64,000 bases of DNA from an uncultured Dehalococcoidia bacterium (GCA_958296445.1 OY282565.1:434001-498000); one strand, 5' to 3'. Shown: positions 51,160 through 60,063, counted from the stretch's first letter. The notes: a model not told the origin generated them from the sequence alone. Numbers and translations are program-made.

Positions 51160-51600
51160 CCCATACTCGCCTTTGTCACTCCCGTAGGGGCGCACAGCCG
51201 TGCGCCCGTGCCCCCCGGCCCCATACTCGCCCTTGTCGCCCCCGTAGGGGCGCACAGCCGTGCGCCCGTCCCCCCCGGCCCATACTCGCCTTTGCCACTC
51301 CCGTAGGGGCGCACAGCCGTGCGCCCGTCCCCCCCGGCCCCGTACTCGCCTTTGCCACTCCCGTAGGGGCGCACAGCCGTGCGCCCGTCCCCCCCGGCCC
51401 CGTACTCGCCTTTGCCACTCCCGTAGGGGCGCACAGCCGTGCGCCCGTCCCCCCCGGCCCCGTACTCTCCTTTGTCACCCTGAGCAACCACTTTGTCACC
51501 CTGAGCAAAGCGAAGGGTCTCACCGCCCAAGCCGGGATTCTTCGCTTTGCTCAGAATGACAGGCAGCTTGCCCATAATGACAGACCGCGGAAGTAATTTC
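51160..51600. repeat. 60-bp tandem repeats (family D) followed by family B
   Basis: The palindrome GTAGGGGCGCACAGCCGTGC plus GCCCGT begins at 51184, 51244, 51303, 51363 and 51423, a period of 59-60 bases, with identical linkers (CCCCCCGGCCCCGTACTCGC). At 51476-51575 a family B repeat follows, then the GTAATTTCGCAATTTTC tail. The 503-base gap between the flippase-like gene and ispH holds nothing else; predicted ORFs in it are repeat artefacts. Confidence 0.9.
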
Positions 51601-51655
51601 GCAATTTTCCCGTGACCGGCAGCCTGTGCAACCGGGCTTTGGCACCGGGCCATAA

Positions 51656-52555
51656 TTACCGCAGTTCCCGGGGCATAGTAAAGGAAACGTCTTCCTCGAC
51701 GCCGCTGATCATAGTCACCCGCTCCGGGGAAAGGGCCGCGATGACGCTTTCCACCAGCACCTCCGGGGTGGACGCGCCCGACGTTATCCCCACCTTTTCC
51801 GTGCCTACCAGCCATTCCGGGGCGATTTCCTCGGGGCCGTTAATCAGATAGGCCGGCACGCCCTGGGCCGCCGCCACCTCGCGCAGCCGGTTGCAGTTGG
51901 AGCTGTTCTGCGCCCCGATGACCAGCACCAAATCCACGCTGCCCGCCATCCGGGTCACCGCTTCCTGCCGGTTGGTGGTGGCGTAACAGATGTCGTTGCG
52001 AACCAGTGCCTGCGGAAACCGCGTCTGGATTGATTCAATGGCCCGGGCCGTATCGCGCACTGAAAGCGTGGTTTGGGTAAGAACCGCGATTTCCTCATCG
52101 TCGCCCCAGCCGGGCAGCTCCGCCGGGGCGTTATCGTCAACCAGCGTCATCTCCACCTGCCCCATAGTTCCCCGCACCTCCTGATGCCCCCGGTGGCCCA
52201 CCAGCAGGACGCGCCGCCCCTCGCGGCTGTACTTCTTGGCCTCGTTGTGGACGCGGGTCACCAGCGGGCAAACGGCGTCAATGACGTGCAGATTGCGGGC
52301 CTTGGCCTTCTCGAAATCCTCCGGCGGCGAGCCGTGGGCCGAAAACACCACCAGCGAACCCTCCGGCACCTCCTCGATTTCCTCCACGGTGATCGCCCCC
52401 CGGCTCTCCAGCTCATTGACCACATAGGGGTTATGGACAATCTGATGCTTGACATACACCGGCGGCCCATAACGCCGCAGGCAAACATCCACCACATCAA
52501 TAGCCCGCACCACTCCGGCGCAAAACCCCCGCGGCGAACTAAGCAAAACCTCCAA
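51656..52555 (-). CDS. ispH: 4-hydroxy-3-methylbut-2-enyl diphosphate reductase
   Basis: A 299-residue IspH (LytB). The three Fe-S Cys are seen in SPRGFCAGVVRAI, DAVCPLVTRVH and GAQNSSNCNRLRE. HQIVHNP, SAHGSPPE, GHRGHQEV and TQTTLS are also conserved. It makes IPP and DMAPP in the last step of the MEP isoprenoid pathway. TTG 52555 follows AGGAGGGACGG, and the first strand VLLSSPRGFCAG starts immediately. It is encoded alone. Presence of the MEP pathway fits a bacterium, not an archaeon. Confidence 0.96.
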   Translation of the reverse strand: MEVLLSSPRGFCAGVVRAIDVVDVCLRRYGPPVYVKHQIVHNPYVVNELESRGAITVEEIEEVPEGSLVVFSAHGSPPEDFEKAKARNLHVIDAVCPLVTRVHNEAKKYSREGRRVLLVGHRGHQEVRGTMGQVEMTLVDDNAPAELPGWGDDEEIAVLTQTTLSVRDTARAIESIQTRFPQALVRNDICYATTNRQEAVTRMAGSVDLVLVIGAQNSSNCNRLREVAAAQGVPAYLINGPEEIAPEWLVGTEKVGITSGASTPEVLVESVIAALSPERVTMISGVEEDVSFTMPRELR

Positions 52556-52629
52556 ACCGTCCCTCCTATCCTTAAAAAACCGGCCCTCAAAACCGGCCCT
52601 TGTCGCCGGGGATATGATAGCACAGCAAC

Positions 52630-53736
52630 CTACCCGTCATTAACCAAACAGTAACTGGTGCTGCGCCCACCCTCCGTGCTGCGGGCCAGAATGCCCCGCT
52701 CAACCAAGCCTGAGATGTCCCGAAAGGCGGTGACTTGGGAGCACTTACCTATTTTTGCCCATTTGGACGTAGTGAGTTTGCCCTGGAAATCTCCCAGCAA
52801 CAAATTGATTACCTTGCTCTGCCTTTCGTTGATAGGAACCCCTGCGATGCGCTCCCAGAACCGCGCCTTGTTCAGCGTAGCGGCCAGAGTAGCATCCGCG
52901 CTTTCTATGGCCCGGCTCAGGCAAGCCACAAACCACATCATCCATTCGGTGACGTCCGTCAATCCCTTTCCGGTACTTTCCAGAACATCGTAGTATGAAT
53001 TGCGCTCCAGACGAATTTGGGATGACATACTATAGAAACGTTGCGAAATACCTTCCGAGCGGGCCAGAGCCATGTCCGTTATGGCCCGCGCAATGCGTCC
53101 GTTGCCGTCATCAAAGGGATGTATGATAACGAACCACAAGTGAGCCAAACCTGCCACCAGCACCGCGTCGGTGTCGGCGGGGGCGTCGAACCAGTCAAGA
53201 AACGCCCGCATTTCTTCCTCTACCCGGCCAGGGGACGGGGCCTCATAATGCACCCGCTGCCGCCCCATAGGGCCGGATACAACCTGCATTCCCTCAGTTC
53301 GGTAGCTGCCTACCGTCATCCCGCTCGGCCCGCTCCACACGGAAGGAAACAGCGCGGCGTGCCAGCCGAACAGCCGCTCATCAGTAAGGGGCCGGGCGTA
53401 ATTCTGCGTGGCGTCCAGCATAAGCTCAACGATGCCTTCCACCCCGCGGTCAGGAGGCCGCAGACCGCCAATGTCCATACCAAGCTGCCGGGCTACCGAG
53501 GAGCGGACTTGCCCGGTGTCCAGAAATTCACCCTCAATCTCGCTGCTCTTCACCACATCCGAAGTCAGCGTCTCCAGCATAGCCTCCTGCTGGAGACTGA
53601 AACCGATGGACTCCATGCGCCCGATTAGCCGTCCCTGCTTGTGGCGCATTTCCGCCAGACTGCGGGCCAGTTCCTCACCCCCCCAGTGCAGGCGAGGCCA
53701 TTCAGGTTGTTGGTGGATGTATATTCTTTTCATCAT
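52630..53736 (-). CDS. Fic-domain protein (AMPylase-type) with N-terminal inhibitory motif
   Basis: A 368-residue protein. The Fic motif HPFDDGNGRIAR is complete, with catalytic His206. An inhibitory-helix motif SSEIEG (residues 64-69, pattern S/TxxxEG) lies before the Fic core, as in class II Fic proteins that block ATP binding in cis. A C-terminal winged-helix-like region (TTSKWAKIGKCSQVTAFRDI...) follows. Fic enzymes transfer AMP or other phosphate groups to Ser/Thr/Tyr. An upstream DUF4172-like segment is typical for this architecture. The target is unknown. Start M1 or M2. Confidence 0.92.
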   Translation of the reverse strand: MMKRIYIHQQPEWPRLHWGGEELARSLAEMRHKQGRLIGRMESIGFSLQQEAMLETLTSDVVKSSEIEGEFLDTGQVRSSVARQLGMDIGGLRPPDRGVEGIVELMLDATQNYARPLTDERLFGWHAALFPSVWSGPSGMTVGSYRTEGMQVVSGPMGRQRVHYEAPSPGRVEEEMRAFLDWFDAPADTDAVLVAGLAHLWFVIIHPFDDGNGRIARAITDMALARSEGISQRFYSMSSQIRLERNSYYDVLESTGKGLTDVTEWMMWFVACLSRAIESADATLAATLNKARFWERIAGVPINERQSKVINLLLGDFQGKLTTSKWAKIGKCSQVTAFRDISGLVERGILARSTEGGRSTSYCLVNDG

Positions 53737-53764
53737 TTGGAATAATTATACCCTGTATTCATTT

Positions 53765-53912
53765 CATTAGCAATTTCAAGATTTACCGGATTTAAGGATT
53801 TTCAGAATTTCCCCATCCCTTTAATCCCTCAAATCCGGTAAATCCTGATTCAGACAAAATCCGGCCAATCCCGAAAATCCTCAAATCCGGCAAACCCTGC
53901 CACAGACAAAAA
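53765..53912. repeat. Degenerate family A repeats
   Basis: Partial copies: 'ATTTACCGGATTTAAGGATT', 'AATCCGGTAAATCCTGATTC' plus AGACAA, then a decayed second right arm ending CCACAGACAA. The inverted partner is incomplete. It occupies the gap before prs. Confidence 0.7.
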
Positions 53913-53964
53913 TCCAAAGATTCCCCCCAGCCCGCCGCCCCGCCCCTACCCGCCCCGCCGCAGC

Positions 53965-53978
53965 CGTGTGCTATAATC
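53965..53978 (+). promoter_or_regulatory. Probable extended -10 promoter of prs
   Basis: TATAAT at 53972-53977 preceded by TGTGC gives an extended -10-like site about 100 bases before the prs ATG; no clear -35. Confidence 0.45.
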
Positions 53979-54075
53979 CCCCCGCGTGTTCAACCCCCTT
54001 TCCCATCCTTCCCCGGGGCCGCCTTCGCGCCGAACCGGCCCCGGACTCAGCATCCCCGTTGGCAGGAGGCCGGAG

Positions 54076-55047
54076 ATGGTCAGTATTCACGACGAGCTGG
54101 TAGTGTTTTCCGGGAACGCCCACCAGGAGCTGGCACAGTCGGTTTGCGATTACCTGAGCATCCCGGTAGGAAACGCCGACGTGTTCAAGTTCGCCAACGA
54201 CAACACCTTCGTCCGCATCCTCGAAAACGTCCGCCTGCGCGACGTCTTTATCGTCCAGCCCACCTGCGCCCCGGTCAACGACCACCTGATGGAGCTGCTG
54301 ATTATGATCGACGCCTGCAAGCGGGCGTCGGCCGGGCGCATCACCGCCGTTATCCCCTATTACGGCTACGGGCGCACCGACAAAAAAGACCAGCCCCGCG
54401 TGCCAATCACCGCCCGCCTAGTTGCCGACCTGCTCACCGCCGCCGGCGCCGACCGGATGCTCACCGTAGACCTCCACGCCCCCCAAGTTCAAGGCTTTTT
54501 CAATATGCCCGTGGACGAGCTTACCGCCGTCCCCATCCTGACCCAGTATTTCGCCGACAAGACCATCGAGGACTTGGTAGTCGTCGCCGTGGACATCGGC
54601 ATCAGCAAAAAGGCCCGCGACGTGGCGGAACGCCTGTCCGCCCCCCTAGCCATCATCGAAAAGCGCCGCACCGACAACAGCGGGCGCACCGAACTGATGA
54701 ACGTCATCGGCGACGTCCAGGGCAAAGTAGCCCTAACCTTCGACGACGAAATAGACACCGGCGGCACCGTAGCCAACGCGGCCCTCGCCCTGCTGGAGCA
54801 TGGCGTCAAGCAGGTATTCTGCTGCGCCTCCCATCCCGTACTGTCGCGCAACGCCCCCCAAACAATGGCCCAGAGCGCCTTCAGCGAAATAGTAGTAACC
54901 GACACCATCCCCATAGGCCCCGAAAAGCGCAACGGCAAATTCACCGTCCTGTCCGTAGCCCCCCTCCTAGGCGAAGCCATCTACCGAATCCACAAAGGCC
55001 AATCCGTAGGCGAAATGTTCAACAACCAGCCCCGCAACCACCCCTAG
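54076..55047 (+). CDS. prs: Ribose-phosphate pyrophosphokinase
   Basis: A 323-residue PRPP synthetase. It starts MVSIHDELVVFSGNAHQELA and has KFANDNTFVRILENVRLRDV, YYGYGRTDKKDQPRVPITAR, the divalent-metal region TVDLHAPQVQGFFNMPVDEL, and the PRPP loop ALTFDDEIDTGGTVANAA. It makes PRPP from ribose 5-phosphate and ATP for nucleotides, His and Trp. ATG 54076 follows GGCAGGAGGCC; the longer frame to 53986 is unsupported. The flexible loop RRTDNSGRTELMNVIGDVQG matches class I-like enzymes with some change. Confidence 0.93.
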   Translation: MVSIHDELVVFSGNAHQELAQSVCDYLSIPVGNADVFKFANDNTFVRILENVRLRDVFIVQPTCAPVNDHLMELLIMIDACKRASAGRITAVIPYYGYGRTDKKDQPRVPITARLVADLLTAAGADRMLTVDLHAPQVQGFFNMPVDELTAVPILTQYFADKTIEDLVVVAVDIGISKKARDVAERLSAPLAIIEKRRTDNSGRTELMNVIGDVQGKVALTFDDEIDTGGTVANAALALLEHGVKQVFCCASHPVLSRNAPQTMAQSAFSEIVVTDTIPIGPEKRNGKFTVLSVAPLLGEAIYRIHKGQSVGEMFNNQPRNHP

Positions 55048-55310
55048 GGGCGCCCACGGCATTATTTCGGCGCCCCACCGGCGGCCCGCGCCCCGCCCCC
55101 ATCCGTAATCCGTCGCAGGGGCGCCCAGCCGTGCGCCCAATGCCGCCAAAAAGAGGTGACGCAGGTTATACCGAAAGACAATATCCCGTAGGGGCGCACA
55201 GCCGTGCGCCCTGTCCGTGGCCTGCCTTGGCCGCTGGCTATTGAAACACCGCTGGCCCCCCGAAATCGGGCGCACGGCTGTGCGCCCCTACGGGTGCCAC
55301 GCCCCCGCCG
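55048..55310. repeat. Three family D palindromes
   Basis: GGGGCGCCCAGCCGTGCGCCC at 55116-55136 (variant), GTAGGGGCGCACAGCCGTGC at 55188 and the inverse GGGCGCACGGCTGTGCGCCC at 55269. They fill the 331-base gap between prs and the amidohydrolase; no gene seen. Confidence 0.8.
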
Positions 55311-55378
55311 ATGCGGAATCGCCCGCCCGCCCGTGCGCCCCCACGACGCCAGCCCCCACCACACGTAGGAGAAAAACA

Positions 55379-56554
55379 ATGTACGACCTGCTGATTAAGG
55401 GCGCAACCGTAGTTGACCCCTCCCAGAGCATCCACGGCGTCAACGACATCGCTATCGAGGACGGAAAGATAGCCCGCGTCGCCCCGGACATCCCCGCCGC
55501 CGAGGCGTCGCAGGTGCTGGAAGTAAAGGGCAAGGTAGTCACCCCCGGCCTGATAGACCTGCACACCCACGTTTTCGCCGGGGTCAACGCCAACGGGGTA
55601 GACCCCAACATCGGCGGGGTGCGGGCCGGCGTCACCACGATGGTGGACGCCGGCAGCTCCGGCTGCGACACCTTCGGCGGCTTCCCCCGCCACATCCTGC
55701 CCAACACCGACACCGAAATCATCTGCTTCCTCCACATCTGCCGCACCGGGCTTGCCACCACCCCCGACATTTTCAGCCCCGCCAGCATTGACCTCGACCA
55801 CACCATCCAGACCATCACCGAAAACCGGGGCATCATCTCCGGCGTCAAAGCCCGGATGGTATCCCCCGCCCTAGAAATTATGGGAATGGAAATGCCCCGC
55901 CTAGCCAAGCGGGCCGCCAAAGAGGCCGGCGTCCCCCTGATGGTTCACATCGGCGACACCGAAAAACGCTACGACGCCAACGTCATCCGCGAACTGCTGC
56001 CCATCCTAGAGCAGGGCGACATCGTTACCCATTACTTCACCGCCAACCCCGGCGGGGTGCTGGACGCCGACGGCAAGCTGGTGCCGGAAGCCCGCGAGGC
56101 CCACGAGCGCGGCGTCTGGCTGGACACCGCCCACGGGCGGATGAATTTCAGCTTCGCCGTGGGCGAGCGCGTCATAGACCAAGGCGTCCTGCCCCACTGC
56201 ATCAGCACCGACCTAACCCTCCCCGGCCGCGCCCGCACCGTCCACAGCATGACCGAAATGATGACCCGCTTCCTAGCAATGGGCTTCACCTTCGACCAAA
56301 TTGTGACAATGTGCACCGAAAACCCGGCCCAAGCCGCAGGCATATCCGACCGCCTAGGCACCCTACACCCCGGCAAGCAAGCCGACCTATCCATCCTAGA
56401 CATCCAGGAAGGCGACTGGATAGTCTACGACGTAATCGGCGACTCCCGCAAAGCCGACCGCGCCGTAACCCCGGTAATGTCAATCAAGCGCGGCCAACCC
56501 TACGAGGCCGCCTGGGGCCCCCGCCCCTGGGGCTGGGCCCCCGACACGGCATAG
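55379..56554 (+). CDS. Metal-dependent amidohydrolase (dihydroorotase/deacetylase-like)
   Basis: A 391-residue TIM-barrel hydrolase of the amidohydrolase superfamily. The N-terminal beta-sandwich strand is LLIKGATVVDPSQSIHGVND. Metal ligands: GLIDLHTHVF (HxH, about 61-63), GVKARMVSP (candidate carboxylated Lys), MVHIGDTE, VTHYFTAN and CISTDLTLPG (Asp). The pattern is closest to the 'amidohydrolase/deacetylase' group rather than true PyrC. It probably hydrolyses a cyclic amide or N-acyl compound. ATG 55379 follows AGGAGAAAAACA. A retropepsin-like gene follows after 10 bases. Confidence 0.88.
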   Translation: MYDLLIKGATVVDPSQSIHGVNDIAIEDGKIARVAPDIPAAEASQVLEVKGKVVTPGLIDLHTHVFAGVNANGVDPNIGGVRAGVTTMVDAGSSGCDTFGGFPRHILPNTDTEIICFLHICRTGLATTPDIFSPASIDLDHTIQTITENRGIISGVKARMVSPALEIMGMEMPRLAKRAAKEAGVPLMVHIGDTEKRYDANVIRELLPILEQGDIVTHYFTANPGGVLDADGKLVPEAREAHERGVWLDTAHGRMNFSFAVGERVIDQGVLPHCISTDLTLPGRARTVHSMTEMMTRFLAMGFTFDQIVTMCTENPAQAAGISDRLGTLHPGKQADLSILDIQEGDWIVYDVIGDSRKADRAVTPVMSIKRGQPYEAAWGPRPWGWAPDTA

Positions 56555-56564
56555 GAGGTATGTA

Positions 56565-56921
56565 ATGGGAACGTTTTACGTCACGATTCAGGTATCCGAC
56601 CGCTTCCGTGAGCGGTACGCTCACATAGACGCCCTGGTAGACACAGGCTCCAGCTACTCATCGCTGCCGGAGAGCCTGCTGGACGAGCTGGGAATAGAGC
56701 GCGACGAGACCAGACAGTTCGAGTTGGCCGACAACCGGATTGTCGAATACCCGCTGGGCGAAACCCGCATACGCATCGAAAACCGCGAGAAAACCGTCCC
56801 GGTAATGTTCGCCCCCGACGACACAATGCCGCTGGTAGGCGCAACCACGCTGGAAATCCTAGGGCTAGGCATAGACCCCCTAGCCGAAACGTTAGTGCCG
56901 GTCAACGCCTTGGGGCGATAG
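56565..56921 (+). CDS. Retropepsin-like (clan AA) aspartic protease-fold protein
   Basis: A 118-residue protein. IDALVDTGSSYSSLPESLLD near residue 25 holds the DTGS catalytic motif, and VGATTLEILGLGIDPLAETL is the typical C-terminal part of small bacterial clan AA proteins. It is smaller than and not close to the one at 22360. It is cytosolic and would need to dimerise. ATG 56565 has AGGAGGTATGTA before it, 10 bases after the amidohydrolase stop, so it is probably co-transcribed with it. Confidence 0.85.
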   Translation: MGTFYVTIQVSDRFRERYAHIDALVDTGSSYSSLPESLLDELGIERDETRQFELADNRIVEYPLGETRIRIENREKTVPVMFAPDDTMPLVGATTLEILGLGIDPLAETLVPVNALGR

Positions 56922-57000
56922 TCAACAGTCGTGGAATCGCCGCTTACGGCAGGGGCAACGGCGGCAAGCCGTTGCCCCGCTCATTTCCCGCAGCGTTAAT

Positions 57001-57342
57001 GAAAACCGGCCCCAAACCGGATTTTATATTCGTCTGGATGAGTATAGAGAGCGAGTATTAACCAACAATCAAGTAAGCAACTACGTGGAAAAAGGAAGAG
57101 GGCAAATTTTCTGGCAAAACATTGGCAGGCGCGGCCCAAGTCCGCTGGAGTTAATCCGCTTGGCGGCTGCCGAATGGCCGGATTTGTTCCGTCCGGCCAT
57201 TGCCAAACTAGATAACTTGGACGAACCGGCGTTGCGCCAAATCCTGAATTCCATACCGGAAGATTGTATGACACCCCCGGCAAGAACCTTTGCTTTTCAG
57301 TTAATGCGCTACAGTTGCGCCCAGTTGCGAGAGGTTATCTAA
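57001..57342 (+). pseudogene. Possible C-terminal remnant of a HipA-like kinase
   Basis: An open frame with no good start encodes about 113 residues: FYIRLDEYRERVLTNNQVSN...SPLELIRLAAAEWPDLFRPA...LRQILNSIPEDCMTPPARTF. The helical pattern 'll...P.l..pl..l......a...il..vP...m.p.ar.fa..ll' resembles the end of HipA-like kinases that accompany HIRAN-domain proteins. The kinase core is absent. GTG 57085 could start a short protein of 85 residues. The downstream HIRAN gene begins one base after its stop. Assignment is tentative. Confidence 0.4.
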
Positions 57343-57343
57343 T

Positions 57344-58090
57344 ATGGCAGAAAAAACTCTGTTCCTAGCTTGGCAGGACAAGGGGGTTAAGCGGCAGTGG
57401 TTCCCCATAGGCAGATTAGACGCCGATATTGAAAGCGAAAAATACCGTTTCCGTTACATCGGCGGGGCCAAGCGGGCAAAGAAAGAAGCTGGATTCCCGC
57501 TGCTGGTAGCTTTCCCCCGGCTGGAAGGGGATTACAAATCATCGAAACTATTTTCGCTGTTCAGCAACCGGGTTATGCGGCCCAGCCGCCCTGACTTTAA
57601 GGACTACCTGAAGTCACTAGCCTTGACTGAAGACAGCGACCCCATAGATATGATGGCGGTAAGTGAGGGGCGCCGCTTAACCGACTCTTACGAAGTTTTC
57701 CGGCAAATCGTCAAGAAAGACGATGGCGGCTTCTCCTGCCGCTTCTTTCTCCACGGCGGGAAGCACGTCAGCCCGGCGGCGCAGGAACGGCTGGACAGAC
57801 TGGCTACGGACGATGATCTTCACTTGGCGTTGGAGCTTACCAACCCGCTGGGCGAGTTGGCGGTGCAGATTCAGACCACCGACTACCACATGATTGGCTG
57901 GGCGCCGCGCTATCTGGCCCACGACTTGGCCCTGGCCCTGGCGCAGCCGCCCGGTTCTTGCCGGGCGCGGGTGGTTCAAGTCAATCCGATGCCCGTGCCT
58001 TCCGAGCATCGCGTGCTGATTGAGCTGTCCGGCGATCTGGGCGAACACCAACCCATGTCCGGCCCGGACTTCCAGCCGCTGGTGGATTAG
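57344..58090 (+). CDS. HIRAN-domain protein with HipA-N-like region
   Basis: A 248-residue protein in two parts. Residues about 1-125 (RQWFPIGRLDADIESEKYRF, RYIGGAKRAKKE, FPRLEGDYKSSKLFSLFSNR, YLKSLALTEDSDPIDMMAVS) resemble the N-terminal half of HipA-associated HIRAN proteins. Residues about 145-230 form a HIRAN domain: LELTNPLGELAVQIQTTDYH, GWAPRYLAHDLALAL and VVQVNPMPVPSEHRVLIEL. HIRAN domains bind DNA ends or stalled forks. ATG 57344 lies one base after the preceding stop (TAATATG), so it is translationally coupled to the HipA-like remnant. Confidence 0.75.
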   Translation: MAEKTLFLAWQDKGVKRQWFPIGRLDADIESEKYRFRYIGGAKRAKKEAGFPLLVAFPRLEGDYKSSKLFSLFSNRVMRPSRPDFKDYLKSLALTEDSDPIDMMAVSEGRRLTDSYEVFRQIVKKDDGGFSCRFFLHGGKHVSPAAQERLDRLATDDDLHLALELTNPLGELAVQIQTTDYHMIGWAPRYLAHDLALALAQPPGSCRARVVQVNPMPVPSEHRVLIELSGDLGEHQPMSGPDFQPLVD

Positions 58091-58094
58091 CCCC

Positions 58095-59078
58095 TTACCG
58101 CCGCGCCCGGCCTCGCCGCCCCCGCAACGCCCGCGCCAGTGGCCGCAGCCGCGCCCGCAGACTGAACCGCCGCCGCACATTGTTGGCTATCAGCGGAGCC
58201 AAGTGGCGGTTACCGGCCACCAGCGGCGCCGTCCAGGCCCGCAGCTCCTTCATTGTCGGCGTCTTTTCCTCCCACGACGGCGCCAGGCTTTCCAGCGGAT
58301 GCCAGCGGCGTTCCCCCCGGAAGCGGGTCATCACCGTGCCGCCCGCCTCCTGCACCGCCAGCGCCCCCCCGGCCATATCCCACATCCGGGGGGCGCCGAA
58401 AATGGCGTACTGCATCACGCCGCGGGCCGTCATCGCCAGCTCGTAGGCGATGCTCCCGGTAGTGCGCGGCTCGCCCGCCTTGCCCGCCAGCCCCCCGGTA
58501 AAGCGGTTAGCCACGCCGAAATACCCCGGCAGGCCAATCAGCCGGTTCGGAATAGGCCGCTCCGTTTCCAGCACCCGCGCCGGCGCATCGTCGGCCCCCC
58601 CGCCGGACACCGGCAGGGATGCGATTCTGGCGCCGCCCCCCCTGCGGCAGTGCAACACAAACCCGCCGCCCGCCGCAGGCCAAGGAACATACAACGCCGC
58701 CGCCACCGGCCAGCCCCGGTGCAACACGCCGATGGACGACGCGAAAACCGGCAGCCCGTTAAGAAAGTTGGTAGTGCCGTCCAGCGGATCCAGCACCCAC
58801 AGGGTATCGCGGGCCAGCTCCTCGGACTGTTGCTCTTCCTCGGTGGCTTCCTCGCCCAAGATGCCGTGGCTCGGAAAGCGGCGGACGATTTCGGCGGCCA
58901 GAAACGCCTGCGTAGTCTTGTCGGCGGCAGTCACCGGGTCCCGTTGCTGCTCATCCTTGAACTCGACCGCAATCTGCCGCCCAAAGTGAGCGGCCAGAAT
59001 CCCCCCGGCGCCGCGGGCCAACTCCACCGCGTGGCGCTCAATTTCACGCATTTGCCCATCGTCAAGGGATTGAACCAC
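58095..59078 (-). CDS. Inositol monophosphatase family protein
   Basis: A 327-residue phosphatase of the IMPase/FBPase/CysQ superfamily. Metal-binding motifs: GILGEEATEE, WVLDPLDGTTNFLNGLP (the DPxDGTxNF signature) and APRMWDMAGGALAVQEAGG (WDxAG). It would remove phosphate from inositol phosphate, PAP or fructose bisphosphate; the member cannot be told apart. The C-terminal 50 residues are basic and longer than usual. It is convergent with the HIRAN gene, five bases apart, and 35 bases downstream of dcd. Confidence 0.92.
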   Translation of the reverse strand: MVQSLDDGQMREIERHAVELARGAGGILAAHFGRQIAVEFKDEQQRDPVTAADKTTQAFLAAEIVRRFPSHGILGEEATEEEQQSEELARDTLWVLDPLDGTTNFLNGLPVFASSIGVLHRGWPVAAALYVPWPAAGGGFVLHCRRGGGARIASLPVSGGGADDAPARVLETERPIPNRLIGLPGYFGVANRFTGGLAGKAGEPRTTGSIAYELAMTARGVMQYAIFGAPRMWDMAGGALAVQEAGGTVMTRFRGERRWHPLESLAPSWEEKTPTMKELRAWTAPLVAGNRHLAPLIANNVRRRFSLRARLRPLARALRGRRGRARR

Positions 59079-59113
59079 CGCTCACCAACCCGGCCGCAGA
59101 CCGCGGCGCACGC

Positions 59114-59653
59114 TCAAGACTGAAACTGCCCCTGATAAAGCCCATCCCCCTCAATCCGCTCCAATATAAGCTGGCAAATAATGTCGCCGGGCCGCACCCG
59201 GATAGGCAGCGGCCCAACGTTATAAAACTCCAGCATTATCTGATTATGAAATCCGGGATGAACCGTTGGGGCTGAAATATGAACAAACAACCCGATTCTG
59301 GCAATACTGCTCTTGCCCTCAACCCGCCCCCCGAGGTGCTGGGGCAATAGCACCCTCTCTTTAGTATACCCCAGCATCAACTGCTGAACCGGAATGTCGA
59401 GAAAATCGCCGCTGGCGACAATGATTTCTTGTCCAAACTGCTGAATGAAACTCGGCCACTCATAGCCCCGTAGATTTATGGCCCCGGCGACACCGACCCG
59501 CTCCAAATCCCTAGCCGGTTCCAGCGAATAAAATCTTTCCGACAATGACAGGTCTACCGAACTGTCTTTAATCAACTCGGAATTCACCGGCGGGTCAAAA
59601 GATAGATTCCCGGCGTCAATTTCGCTCCGAATGGCACTGGCGGCCAATCTCAT
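59114..59653 (-). CDS. dcd: dCTP deaminase
   Basis: A 179-residue protein of the dCTP deaminase/dUTPase family. VDLSLSERFYSLEP is near the N-terminus, and the main motif is GRVEGKSSIARIGLFVHISA then HPGFHNQIMLEFYN, with the conserved Ser and the catalytic Glu (LEFYN). It converts dCTP to dUTP (or dUMP) for thymidylate synthesis. Some usual residues differ (HPGF for DPGF). ATG 59653 overlaps the stop of the upstream gene by four bases (ATGA), so the two are coupled. Confidence 0.9.
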   Translation of the reverse strand: MRLAASAIRSEIDAGNLSFDPPVNSELIKDSSVDLSLSERFYSLEPARDLERVGVAGAINLRGYEWPSFIQQFGQEIIVASGDFLDIPVQQLMLGYTKERVLLPQHLGGRVEGKSSIARIGLFVHISAPTVHPGFHNQIMLEFYNVGPLPIRVRPGDIICQLILERIEGDGLYQGQFQS

Positions 59654-60063
59654 GCCACCCTCACCCGCTCCAGCCATTCCCGCGAAGCCCAAAGCTGGGT
59701 GCCGGTAGCGTTCATATCTTCCCCGGGCACTCGGAACAGGATAGCTTCCCGGCCAATGTCCCACACCAGCACCCTGATGGTTCCCTTTTCGGCGTCTATG
59801 GATTCCATCGGCGAAAAAAAGCCGGTATCGCGCCCCTCCCAATCTATACGCACCGACCTTTCCGACGGCGTTGCTCCTCTGTCCACTTTCAGATAGCGGA
59901 TGTCAACCTGAATGGGCGGGCTGTCGAAAATCTCAAAGCCGATGTCCGGCCTCCGTTTCTGATACTCCAGCCACAGCTCGGAACTGTCCAGCCCCGCGAA
60001 CCAGCCCAGCGGCAAATCCCGCCGCTTGTTAATCCAGTCCATTACGTTTTTCGTGTTCTGCAT
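59650..60063 (-). CDS. Unknown protein coupled to dcd
   Basis: A 137-residue soluble protein not recognised as any family: MQNTKNVMDWINKRRDLPLG, then acidic mixed alpha/beta sequence ending TQLWASREWLERVRVA. It overlaps the dcd start by four bases (ATGA), implying co-translation. Upstream of it lies the region between it and the SDR gene on the other strand. Its link to nucleotide metabolism is only by neighbourhood. Confidence 0.65.
   Translation of the reverse strand: MQNTKNVMDWINKRRDLPLGWFAGLDSSELWLEYQKRRPDIGFEIFDSPPIQVDIRYLKVDRGATPSERSVRIDWEGRDTGFFSPMESIDAEKGTIRVLVWDIGREAILFRVPGEDMNATGTQLWASREWLERVRVA

Noticed and set aside
51160..51475. CRISPR-like or protein-coding tandem repeat
   Set aside because: The 60-base period has identical linkers, so there are no unique spacers; the repeated ORFs on both strands are artefacts of the period being a multiple of three.
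58020..59123. Plus-strand ORF of 367 codons
   Set aside because: Antisense to the IMPase gene, which has all its metal-binding motifs.
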